This document shows positions 45,759 through 53,788 of a stretch of 64,000 nucleotides of DNA, in pieces. The position numbers and the translations under genes are program-made. Position 1 is the stretch's first letter, and the number at the start of each line of letters is the position of its first letter. The notes under the pieces were generated by a model, which saw only the letters and a list, made by a program, of their open reading frames with translations, ran no database searches and was not told the DNA's origin. This DNA is from Methanosarcina sp. MSH10X1 (GTDB lineage Archaea > Halobacteriota > Methanosarcinia > Methanosarcinales > Methanosarcinaceae). Location of the stretch: positions 1 through 64,000 of the forward strand of contig NZ_SCHL01000016.1 in the NCBI RefSeq assembly GCF_004099695.1. Direction: 5' to 3'.

Positions 45759-46121
45759 TTATTTCCCCCAATATCCCCGGATAAAATAAATATTTTCGAG
45801 TTTTATTATAGATAATAAGAGCTATATTAATTTCAATATATTTGATTAATTTGTTTTATTGAAAAATAAACCAGCCCTGAGCTGTTATCCGAACTCATTT
45901 AGAATATATCCGGATTTTGGAGCAGTATGCCTGGAACCTGTATTACCGTCAGTATATATATTAAGAAGGTGAGTAAAAAGAAATTAAGGGCATACAGGTT
46001 AGTTATGACCAATTTTACGAGCTCCTGAATCCTGGTTTGAGGAGAAAATCGAAAAATTTCTATGTTAAGTTTCTCAATAACTATTTTCGTCCTGAAAATT
46101 AACCTTAATGGGTAATGAAAC
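45759..46121. other. Divergent promoter region of the propeller gene and hsdR
   Basis: The 363-bp AT-rich region separates the leader of the propeller/PKD gene from hsdR. AT-rich blocks near 45810-45860 (minus-strand promoter) and 45935-45970 are TATA candidates. No repeats or genes are seen, and no controller-protein gene or C-box-like site is evident. Confidence 0.4.
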
Positions 46122-48875
46122 ATGAATAATAGCCAGACTCCGGAACAGAAAGCCAGAAATTGTATTGATAGCAAATTGAATAATTCGGGCTGGATAGTTC
46201 AGGAGAAGAGCAAAATAGACTGGACTGCTTCCAGAGGCATTGCTGTTAGAGAGTATTTTACTGACGTGGGACCGGCTGATTATGTATTGTTCGTTGATAA
46301 GAATCCGGTCGGGGTTATTGAAGCAAAGAGGGATGAAGAAGGTCACCGGTTAACCGTTGTCGAGGAACAGTCATCCGGATATGCTACAAGCAAGCTAAAG
46401 TACCTGAACAATGACCCGCTTCCTTTTGTGTATGAGAGCACAGGAAAACTCACACGGTTTACGGATATGCGTGATCCGAAACCAAGATCAAGGCCTGTTT
46501 TTTCCTTTCACAGACCTGAAACGTTTGAGGAATATCTTAAAAAGAAGCCTTTGAGGGAAAGGTTACTGGATATACCTGAGTTGAGAACAGACCGACTACG
46601 GGATTGTCAGATCAGAGCGATTTCGAATCTTGAAAGCTCTTTTAAGGACAACCGCTCAAGGGCTCTGATCCAGATGGCAACAGGCTCCGGAAAAACCTAC
46701 ACTGCCATAACCTTCATCTACAGGTTACTAAAATTTGCGGATGCCAGAAAGATCCTGTTTCTGGTCGATACTAAAAACCTTGGCGAGCAGGCAGAACAGG
46801 AATTCATGGCTTACGTGCCCAATGACGATAACCGTAAGTTTACCGAACTTTACAATGTGCAGCGCCTGCGCTCCAGTTATATCTCATCGGACAGCCAGGT
46901 CTGTATTTCAACAATCCAGCGTCTGTATTCTATTTTGAAGGGTGAAGAGCTGGATGAAAAACTGGAAGAAACCAATCCTGCTGAGAGAGGCTGGCAGCCA
47001 AAGGAGCCTCTTCCTGTTGTTTATAATGAGAAAGTTCCTATTGAAGAGTTTGATTTTGTGGTTATAGACGAATGCCACCGTTCCATATACAATTTATGGC
47101 AGCAGGTTCTGGATTACTTTGATGCCTTTTTAATAGGCCTGACCGCCACGCCGGATAAACGCACATTCGGCTTTTTCAATGAGAATGTGGTGAGCGAGTA
47201 CAGCCATGAAGAAGCTGTTGCAGACGGCGTGAATGTTGGCTATGACGTATACACAATCGAGACTGAGATTAGCAAAAGCGGGGCAAAGATACCTGCTAAG
47301 GAGTTTGTAGACAGACGGGAGAAACTTACCCGCAGAAAACGCTGGGAACAACTGGATGAAGACTTAACCTATACGGCTAAAAAGCTGGACGAGGAAGTGG
47401 TCAATCCCAGCCAGATACGGCGTGTGATACGGACATTCAATGAAAAGCTACCTGAGATTTTCCCTGGCAGAAAAGAAGTCCCTAAGACCCTGATTTTTGC
47501 TAAAAATGACAGCCATGCCGATGATATTATCAATATTGTGCGGGAAGAGTTTGGAGAAGGCAATGCCTTTTGCAAAAAAGTAACCTACAAAGCCGAGGAA
47601 GACCCCAAATCGATTTTGTCAGCTTTTCGAAATGAATACGATCCCAGAATAGCAGTTACAGTGGATATGATCGCCACGGGCACAGATGTTAAGCCGCTGG
47701 AATGCCTGCTGTTCATGAGGGATGTTAAAAGCCTGAATTATTTTGAGCAAATGAAAGGCAGGGGTACACGAACCCTGGGCTTCGATGACCTGCACAAAGT
47801 GACACCTTCGGCTATTTCAGCCAAAACTCATTTTGTAATTGTGGATGCTATCGGTGTTACAAAGACCATGAAAACCGACAGCCGGCCTCTGGAACGCAAA
47901 CGGAGCACTCCGCTGAAAGACCTGCTGGCAGCAGTTACCATTGGAGCTAAGGATGAAGACCTTTACGTTTCACTGGCTTCCCGGCTTGCAAGGCTGGATA
48001 GGCAGATAAGTGAAGACGAAAGGGCTACTTTTGCTGAAAAAGCGAATGGGAAAACTATCAGTCAAACTGTAAAGGATCTGCTCAATGCACATAATCCTGA
48101 TATGATTGATCTCAAGGCTGATGAGATTAAACAACGCCAACCGGAAATTTCAGAAACCGATGCAAGGAAAAAGGCACAGGAGACTCTCATTGATATTGCA
48201 AGGTCCACTTTCTCCGGCGAGCTGAACAATTATATCGAAAACGTCCGCAAAGTCCATGAACAAATAATTGATACCGTGAACCTTGATACCCTTAACAGAG
48301 CCGAATGGGACAAAGATGCAGTTGTACGGGCGGATGAGCTGGTCAACGGCTTTAAAGCATATCTGGAAGCTAATAAAGACGAGATCACAGCCCTTAAAAT
48401 ATTCTACAACCAGCCCTACCGGCGCAGGGAAGTTACCTTTACGATGATAAAAGAAGTGCTGGACAAACTGAAGCTGGAAAAGCCCCATTTTGCCCCCCTT
48501 AGAGTCTGGCAGGCTTACGAGCAGCTTGAAAAGGTGAACGGCAACTCCCCGAGAAACGAACTCACAGCCCTGGTTTCCCTGATCCGCAGGGTAACCGGAA
48601 TCGATCCTGTACTGACCTCTTTTGACCAGACCATAAACCGGAACTTCCAGGACTGGGTATTTAAGAAGCAAGCCGGAACCCTGAAATTTAATGAAGACCA
48701 GATGAACTGGCTCCGTATGATAAGAGATTATGTTGCAACCAGCTTCCATCTGGAAATCGACGACCTTGACTACAACCCCTTTGATACCCCTGGCGGGCGC
48801 GGCAGAATGTACCAGCTTTTCGGAGACGAGATGAATACGGTTATCAGTGAATTAAATGAGGCACTGGCGGCGTAA
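46122..48875 (+). CDS. hsdR: Type I restriction enzyme, R subunit
   Basis: A 917-residue motor/nuclease subunit of a type I system (EcoEI-like). The N-terminal nuclease domain has ADYVLFVDKNPVGVIEAKR, with E67-A-K69 the E-x-K of the PD-(D/E)xK site. Helicase motifs are MATGSGKTYTA (K191), VVIDECHRS (D316 to H319), GLTATP, VTVDMIATGTDVKPLECLLF and QMKGRGTR. The last 200 residues form the C-terminal domain that contacts the methylase. It translocates DNA and cuts foreign sites lacking methylation. GC content is like the core genome, unlike the hsdS gene downstream. It is the first gene of the R-S-M locus. Confidence 0.95.
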   Translation: MNNSQTPEQKARNCIDSKLNNSGWIVQEKSKIDWTASRGIAVREYFTDVGPADYVLFVDKNPVGVIEAKRDEEGHRLTVVEEQSSGYATSKLKYLNNDPLPFVYESTGKLTRFTDMRDPKPRSRPVFSFHRPETFEEYLKKKPLRERLLDIPELRTDRLRDCQIRAISNLESSFKDNRSRALIQMATGSGKTYTAITFIYRLLKFADARKILFLVDTKNLGEQAEQEFMAYVPNDDNRKFTELYNVQRLRSSYISSDSQVCISTIQRLYSILKGEELDEKLEETNPAERGWQPKEPLPVVYNEKVPIEEFDFVVIDECHRSIYNLWQQVLDYFDAFLIGLTATPDKRTFGFFNENVVSEYSHEEAVADGVNVGYDVYTIETEISKSGAKIPAKEFVDRREKLTRRKRWEQLDEDLTYTAKKLDEEVVNPSQIRRVIRTFNEKLPEIFPGRKEVPKTLIFAKNDSHADDIINIVREEFGEGNAFCKKVTYKAEEDPKSILSAFRNEYDPRIAVTVDMIATGTDVKPLECLLFMRDVKSLNYFEQMKGRGTRTLGFDDLHKVTPSAISAKTHFVIVDAIGVTKTMKTDSRPLERKRSTPLKDLLAAVTIGAKDEDLYVSLASRLARLDRQISEDERATFAEKANGKTISQTVKDLLNAHNPDMIDLKADEIKQRQPEISETDARKKAQETLIDIARSTFSGELNNYIENVRKVHEQIIDTVNLDTLNRAEWDKDAVVRADELVNGFKAYLEANKDEITALKIFYNQPYRRREVTFTMIKEVLDKLKLEKPHFAPLRVWQAYEQLEKVNGNSPRNELTALVSLIRRVTGIDPVLTSFDQTINRNFQDWVFKKQAGTLKFNEDQMNWLRMIRDYVATSFHLEIDDLDYNPFDTPGGRGRMYQLFGDEMNTVISELNEALAA

Positions 48876-49051
48876 AAATGGAAGAAAAAATTGATTGAAT
48901 GGAAGTTGGAAAAAAAGTCAGGTGGAAAGTCGGGTGAAAATTTGTAGAAAACTGCGGAGAAAACCCTGGGCAGGCTGGTTTATTAAAATTACATTATAAA
49001 AATAAATGGATAATTTCAGCGTCTATATATCCGGAGTTGCCCATATTTTAC

Positions 49052-49225
49052 ATGGTGGTAAATATAGATGAAGAAACTCAATCGGAATTGGGGACCATTT
49101 TCTGGGAAAATCGGGACAAAGGCAAGCTAAAAAAGGAAGAACTTCAGAGTAAGCTTTTAGAACTCAAAGATGAGTGTTCCAGAGTAGAAGAGGAAATTAA
49201 AGAACTGGAAAGCAAGGAGGTATAA
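49052..49225 (+). CDS. Small coiled-coil protein between hsdR and hsdS
   Basis: A 57-residue acidic protein (MVVNIDEETQSELGTIFWEN, then KEELQSKLLELKDECSRVEE) predicted to be a helical hairpin or coiled coil. A TTG start at 49037 right after CCGGAG is an alternative. It lies 176 nt after hsdR on the same strand. It may be a small accessory or antitoxin-like protein of the locus, but no family is recognised. Confidence 0.5.
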   Translation: MVVNIDEETQSELGTIFWENRDKGKLKKEELQSKLLELKDECSRVEEEIKELESKEV

Positions 49226-49642
49226 CCGGATCATTAATAGAAGACTCCTTTCCATCGGTTACTTTTTCTGAGGGAAGTGATTTTTGATTGAGAGGAAACA
49301 GGCAGTCAGGATAAGAGACACAGGCAGTACTGAAGCGGTTTATCTTTTTTGAAGTACTAGAATTTATTTCTGCACCTGTGCCCATTAAGTTATTGAGTGA
49401 AAATCTCAAAATGAGTACTATTTTGCTATATCTTGGGACATTTTTATTTCGTTTTTACCTGTTATAGACGTATATGATACACATGGTTCAAATTTTGATT
49501 ATATCTCTGAAAGACATAAGTAGACAATTATTAAATCAACAGACATCTTAAAAGTAGTTCGAAATAGATAACGAAGAGTTCGGAGAAAATACTCCAGCTT
49601 TGAACGACATATTAACAAATTAAGAGGCTTTGACTGATTAAG
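49226..49642. other. AT-rich gap before hsdS
   Basis: A 417-bp stretch with no recognised gene; short open frames in both directions lack ribosome binding sites. The change from core-like to AT-rich composition begins here and continues through hsdS and the unknown gene at 51027. GAGG at about 49623 may serve hsdS. Confidence 0.45.
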
Positions 49643-51001
49643 ATGAAAACGAGTAAATCCTTTACTGAAGCCGAAATAGCCGAATTGCCCAAGCTGCCGG
49701 ATAGCTGGAGACGGACTAAACTGGGAGAAATTGCATATATAAATAGTGGAAATACTCCTAAATCTTTAAAAGAAGCTGAAAACAAAGGTCAATTCCCATT
49801 TTATAAAGTTTCTGACATGAATTCAGAAGGTAATGAAACATGGATGAAAACTTCAAATTTATATTTAACAAATGATGAAAAAGTACTCTTTAAAGTTAAG
49901 GAAGAACAAAAGGGTACAATCATTTTTCCAAAGAGGGGAGGAGCAATCCTTACCAATAAAAAGAGAAGATTAAGCTGTAATGCTTCCTACGACTTGAATA
50001 TAATGGGAGTAAAAGAAGTCAGCAAGCACATCTTAAATGGTTTTTTATGGTATTGGTTTTCAAAACTAGACCTTCGAAAACTTTATGATGGTTCAAATGT
50101 CCCACAAATAAACAATAAGGACATTGAGCCTTTGTTTTTTCCCCTTCCTCCTCTTCCCGAACAACGCGCTATTGTTTCTAAAATCGAGCTACTCTTCAGC
50201 GAACTTGATAATGGCATTTCCAATCTCAAACTGGCACAGGAACAGCTCAAAGTTTATCGTCAGGCGGTGCTGAAGAAAGCTTTTGAAGGGGAGTTAACGC
50301 AGATTCAAAACTCAATCACTTTTGTTCAATTGGGCAAGATAGTCGAAATTGTTAGCGGTAACACACCTAAGGGATTGGATACAGTTTCTAATTCTGGCAC
50401 AATCCAGTTTTATAAAGTAAGCGATATGAATCTGGAAGGAAATGAGGTTGAAATGAAGTATTCTAATATAATGCTTACTGAGAATGAGCTGGATAACTTA
50501 AATATTAAATTATGGCCAGAAGGAACAGTAATCTTTCCTAAAAGAGGAGGAGCTATTCTAACAAATAAAAAAAGGATTTTGTCAAAACCCTCAGCTTTTG
50601 ACCTCAATATTATGGGAGTTTTGCCAAACGATAAAGTTGATAGTAAATATTTGTTTTACTGGATTTTAAAACTGGACTTAGCAAAAATCTACGATGGTTC
50701 AAATGTTCCTCAGATTAATAAAAAGAATATTGATCCACTTGAGTTTCCGATCTGTTTAATCGAAGAGCAATACGCCATCGTTCAGGAAATCGAAACCCGC
50801 CTTTCAGTCTGCGATAAGATAGAGCAGGATATTAAAGAGAATCTGGAAAAAGCCGAAGCGCTAAGGCAGAGTATTCTGAAAAAAGCGTTTGAGGGGAAGT
50901 TGCTTAATGAAAGGGAACTGGCAGAGGTTCGAGGGGCAGAAGATTGGGAACCGGCTGAGGTTTTATTAGAAAGGATAAAAGCGGAAAGAGCGAAAAAATA
51001 A
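49643..51001 (+). CDS. hsdS: Type I restriction-modification specificity subunit
   Basis: A 452-residue DNA-recognition subunit with two target-recognition domains (TRDs), about residues 20-180 and 228-385. Each is followed by a helical spacer (SELDNGISNLKLAQEQLKVY and a later IEQDIKENLEKAEALRQ). The two TRDs are close relatives: both contain SGNTPK, FYKVSDMN, IFPKRGGAILTNKK, DLNIMGV and IYDGSNVPQIN or LYDGSNVPQIN. Thus both half-sites are probably alike. The C-terminus ends with RGAEDWEPAEVLLERI, a block found again as an orphan fragment after the next gene. The gene is much more AT-rich than hsdR and hsdM, a sign of exchange. Confidence 0.93.
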   Translation: MKTSKSFTEAEIAELPKLPDSWRRTKLGEIAYINSGNTPKSLKEAENKGQFPFYKVSDMNSEGNETWMKTSNLYLTNDEKVLFKVKEEQKGTIIFPKRGGAILTNKKRRLSCNASYDLNIMGVKEVSKHILNGFLWYWFSKLDLRKLYDGSNVPQINNKDIEPLFFPLPPLPEQRAIVSKIELLFSELDNGISNLKLAQEQLKVYRQAVLKKAFEGELTQIQNSITFVQLGKIVEIVSGNTPKGLDTVSNSGTIQFYKVSDMNLEGNEVEMKYSNIMLTENELDNLNIKLWPEGTVIFPKRGGAILTNKKRILSKPSAFDLNIMGVLPNDKVDSKYLFYWILKLDLAKIYDGSNVPQINKKNIDPLEFPICLIEEQYAIVQEIETRLSVCDKIEQDIKENLEKAEALRQSILKKAFEGKLLNERELAEVRGAEDWEPAEVLLERIKAERAKK

Positions 51002-51026
51002 TAATTTTGGTGAATCTAAAACAGAG

Positions 51027-51713
51027 ATGATTTTTATGAGAGAAGATGAGATCAAAAAAGGTATACAGTCAATGTGCGATTTATCTAAAGAGACAGCTAG
51101 ATATTACAATGATAGAAATGCTCTAATTGATAGACTCAATAGTGTAGATAAAGAGCACTTGGCTATATTAGAATACGAGTTTAAATCAAAAAAAGGTCCT
51201 ATTAATGATCTACGTAAGGAGATGCTAAAATATCTTCGGCACGGGAATAAACTTGATGAACAAACATTTAAAAAACTTATTAGTAAACATCGTACAGGGA
51301 ATGAAGAAAAATTTGACTTGTTTTCGGAATTTCTTATGTTTCAGCAATTCCTTGCTCCTTACGAACACAAAGTAATTGATGATTTTGTAAAGCAATTCAG
51401 AAATGAGATAATCAACAGATTGCAACTAAAGGGAAAAGTCAAACACAAGTATATCGATTTTCAAGGTAGACCGCACCCAGGGGTCGAAAAATTCTCGTTG
51501 TCGATTTATGACACTAAGCAAGATTCAAAGTCTAAACCATTACAACTTCTGGTTGAATTTCAGGATAATATTATTACATACAGTGTTAAACGCCAATTAG
51601 AAAAAAATTATACAATAAGGCCAGAAATACAGAATTCTGCCAATTTTAACTTTGAAGCGCTAATTTCTTTTTTTGAACAAAATAAAGGATTGATTTTGAC
51701 AGAAGAGCTTTAA
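51027..51713 (+). CDS. Unknown protein inserted between hsdS and hsdM
   Basis: A 228-residue protein that I do not recognise. The first 150 residues are helical and charged (LSKETARYYNDRNALIDRLN, then KLISKHRTGNEEKFDLFSEF). The last 70 look beta-rich with a final helix (KYIDFQGRPHPGVEKFSLSI, then FEALISFFEQNKGLILTEEL). No nuclease, helicase or methylase motif is visible. A second Met at 51036 is an alternative start. It is AT-rich like hsdS, starts 25 nt after it, and is followed at once by an orphan HsdS tail. It may be an accessory or anti-restriction-type factor, or cargo carried in with hsdS. Confidence 0.65.
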   Translation: MIFMREDEIKKGIQSMCDLSKETARYYNDRNALIDRLNSVDKEHLAILEYEFKSKKGPINDLRKEMLKYLRHGNKLDEQTFKKLISKHRTGNEEKFDLFSEFLMFQQFLAPYEHKVIDDFVKQFRNEIINRLQLKGKVKHKYIDFQGRPHPGVEKFSLSIYDTKQDSKSKPLQLLVEFQDNIITYSVKRQLEKNYTIRPEIQNSANFNFEALISFFEQNKGLILTEEL

Positions 51714-51734
51714 AAAGACTGTTAGATGTTTGAA

Positions 51735-51991
51735 ACGCAGAGGATTGGGAGCCGGCTGAGGTTTTGCTGGAGGAAATAAAGGCTGTAAAGGAAGGAAAGG
51801 TTAAAAAGGGAAAGCAGCCAACCGAAAAGCTGAAAAGCGTTATTCTGGACGACAGAGAACTTACTCAACAATATACCCTTGAAGCTTTTGAACAAGATAC
51901 CGCGCAGGTCACCGCGCAAGTTACCGCGCAAGTTACCGCGCAGGTCACCGAGCAAGCCACCGAGCAAGTTACCGAGCAAGTTGATAAATAA
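51735..51991 (+). pseudogene. Orphan HsdS C-terminal fragment with T(A/E)QV repeats
   Basis: From GCA at 51737 the frame reads AEDWEPAEVLLEEIKAVKEG, almost identical to the end of the intact hsdS (51 kb). It then continues KGKQPTEKLKSVILDDRELT and ends in seven copies of a TAQV/TEQV unit and VDK. An in-frame TGA lies just upstream, and no ATG is available; TTG at 51764 is the only usual start. It is therefore a severed tail of another HsdS, cut off from its gene by the insertion of hsdS-plus-unknown DNA. It could still be translated from TTG as an approximately 75-residue peptide. Confidence 0.7.
51899..51982 (+). repeat. Seven 12-bp tandem repeats encoding T-(A/E)-Q-(V/A)
   Basis: Units of ACCGCGCARGTY (first four) and ACCGAGCAAGYY (last three) lie head to tail, in frame, giving TAQV four times and TEQ(A/V) three times. 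The 12-bp length keeps the reading frame when copies are gained or lost. GATAAATAA follows directly and ends the frame. Confidence 0.85.
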
Positions 51992-52045
51992 ACGTTAATA
52001 ATCAAGTTTTAATCAAATATTATTCCAACCCGGGGATTCAAAAAC

Positions 52046-53542
52046 ATGTCTGAGAATACCTCATCCATCGTTTCCAAAGTCTGGAGCTTCTGCAACGTCC
52101 TGAGGGACGGGGGAGTGAGCTATGGAGATTATCTGGAACAGTTGACTTATCTCATATTCCTGAAAATGGCTGAAGAATACAGGAAACCGCCGTATAACAG
52201 GAATATCGGCATCCCGGAGGAATATTCCTGGGATAATTTGAAACAGCAGCGTGGGGCTGAACTCGATACTCATTATAAGGAACTGCTGGAAGAGCTGGGA
52301 AAAAAGCCGGGGATGCTCGGGCAGATTTTCCTTAAAGCCCAGAACAAGGTCAGCGATCCTGCCATGCTGTATAAGATTATTGACATGATTGACAAGGAAA
52401 GCTGGGTCATGATGGGCGTGGATACGAAAGGGGAAATCTACGAAGGGCTCCTGCAGAAGAATGCCGAGGATACGAAAAGCGGAGCCGGGCAGTATTTCAC
52501 CCCCAGGCCGCTCATCCGGGTCATGGTTCAGTGCCTCCAGCCTGAGCCTTTGAAAACAATCGGCGATCCCTGCTGCGGTACAGGCGGGTTCTTTCTGGCA
52601 GCTTATGATTTCCTTACCTCGCATTACCGGCTGGACAGGGAACAGAGCCGCTTCCTGAAAAATAAAACCTTCGGAGGGAATGAAATCGTTGCAGGAACCC
52701 GGCGGCTTGCTTTGATGAACATGTTCCTGCACAATATCGGGGAAATCGACGGGGAGCCCATGATCTCAAATTCCGATGCTCTCATTGCCGATCCGGGTTA
52801 TCGTTACGATTACATCCTGACCAACCCGCCCTTTGGAAAAAAGAGCAGCATGACCTTCACCAACGAAGAAGGCGAGCAGGAAAAAGAGGATCTCACTTAC
52901 AACCGCCAGGACTTCTGGACAACCACTAGCAACAAGCAGCTAAACTTTTTGCAGCACATCCATACCATTCTCAAAACCGGCGGGCAGGCAGCAGTGGTAC
53001 TGCCGGACAATGTACTGTTTGAAGGCGGAGCAGGAGAGACCATCCGCAAAAAGCTGCTCGAAACCACAGACCTGCACACAATCCTCCGGTTACCGACAGG
53101 GATTTTCTATGCGAATGGCGTAAAGGCAAACGTGCTTTTCTTTGAAGCCAGACCGGCAGCCAAAGAACCCTGTACAAAAGAAGTGTGGATCTACGATTAC
53201 CGCACAAATGTGCATCATACGTTGAAGAAAAACCCGATGAAATACTCCGACCTGGAAGACTTCATCAAATGCTACAACCCCGAAAACCGCCATAACCGGA
53301 AAGAGACCTGGAGTGAAGAATCTCCCGAGGGCAGGTTCCGGAAATTCAGCTATGACGAAATTGTGGCAAGGGATAAAACGAATCTGGACATTTTCTGGCT
53401 CAAGGACAAAAGCCTGGCTGACCTTGACAATCTACCGGACCCTGATATTCTCGCAAACGAAATTATTGAGAATATGGAAGCCTCCCTGGCAAGTTTCAAG
53501 GAGATTATGGCTACGATCAATGGAGAAAGTGAAGAGAATTAA
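52046..53542 (+). CDS. hsdM: Type I restriction-modification DNA methyltransferase subunit
   Basis: A 498-residue N6-adenine methyltransferase. The N-terminal HsdM_N helical domain (FCNVLRDGGVSYGDYLEQLT) contacts HsdS. The SAM motif is DPCCGTGGFFLAA (D174), and the catalytic motif is NPPFGKKSS (N260 to F263). The C-terminal part follows with LPTGIFYANGVKANVLFFEA. It methylates adenines in the target and protects host DNA. Core-like GC content matches hsdR and contrasts with hsdS and the gene at 51027. GGGG stands 11 bases before the ATG. Directly after its stop lies a 22-bp tandem array. Confidence 0.96.
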   Translation: MSENTSSIVSKVWSFCNVLRDGGVSYGDYLEQLTYLIFLKMAEEYRKPPYNRNIGIPEEYSWDNLKQQRGAELDTHYKELLEELGKKPGMLGQIFLKAQNKVSDPAMLYKIIDMIDKESWVMMGVDTKGEIYEGLLQKNAEDTKSGAGQYFTPRPLIRVMVQCLQPEPLKTIGDPCCGTGGFFLAAYDFLTSHYRLDREQSRFLKNKTFGGNEIVAGTRRLALMNMFLHNIGEIDGEPMISNSDALIADPGYRYDYILTNPPFGKKSSMTFTNEEGEQEKEDLTYNRQDFWTTTSNKQLNFLQHIHTILKTGGQAAVVLPDNVLFEGGAGETIRKKLLETTDLHTILRLPTGIFYANGVKANVLFFEARPAAKEPCTKEVWIYDYRTNVHHTLKKNPMKYSDLEDFIKCYNPENRHNRKETWSEESPEGRFRKFSYDEIVARDKTNLDIFWLKDKSLADLDNLPDPDILANEIIENMEASLASFKEIMATINGESEEN

Positions 53543-53554
53543 AAAGAAATCCGA

Positions 53555-53686
53555 ATATGTCTAAAGGTCAATCCACATATGTCTAAAGGTCAATCCACAT
53601 ATGTCTAAAGGTCAATCCACATATGTCTAAAGGTCGATCCAGATATGTCTAAAGGTTAATCCACATATGTCTAAAGGTTAATCCAG
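53555..53686. repeat. Six 22-bp tandem repeats after hsdM
   Basis: Six head-to-tail units of 22 bp begin at 53555, 53577, 53599, 53621, 53643 and 53665, built on ATATGTCTAAAGGTCAATCC with few changes; a decayed seventh follows. There are no spacers, so it is not a CRISPR array. It begins 12 nt after the hsdM stop and ends about 100 nt before the convergent propeller gene's stop. Confidence 0.9.
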
Positions 53687-53788
53687 ATAGATCTGAAAAT
53701 TAAAGAATACTCAAATATTCTTTTTATCCCCGCCGAATCCAGAAATTCAGATGTTTTTCAGAAAAATTGTGTGGTGGATGTCCACCAC

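Noticed and set aside
53555-53686. Possible CRISPR array after hsdM
   Set aside because: The 22-bp units touch each other with no spacers, and no cas gene is near.
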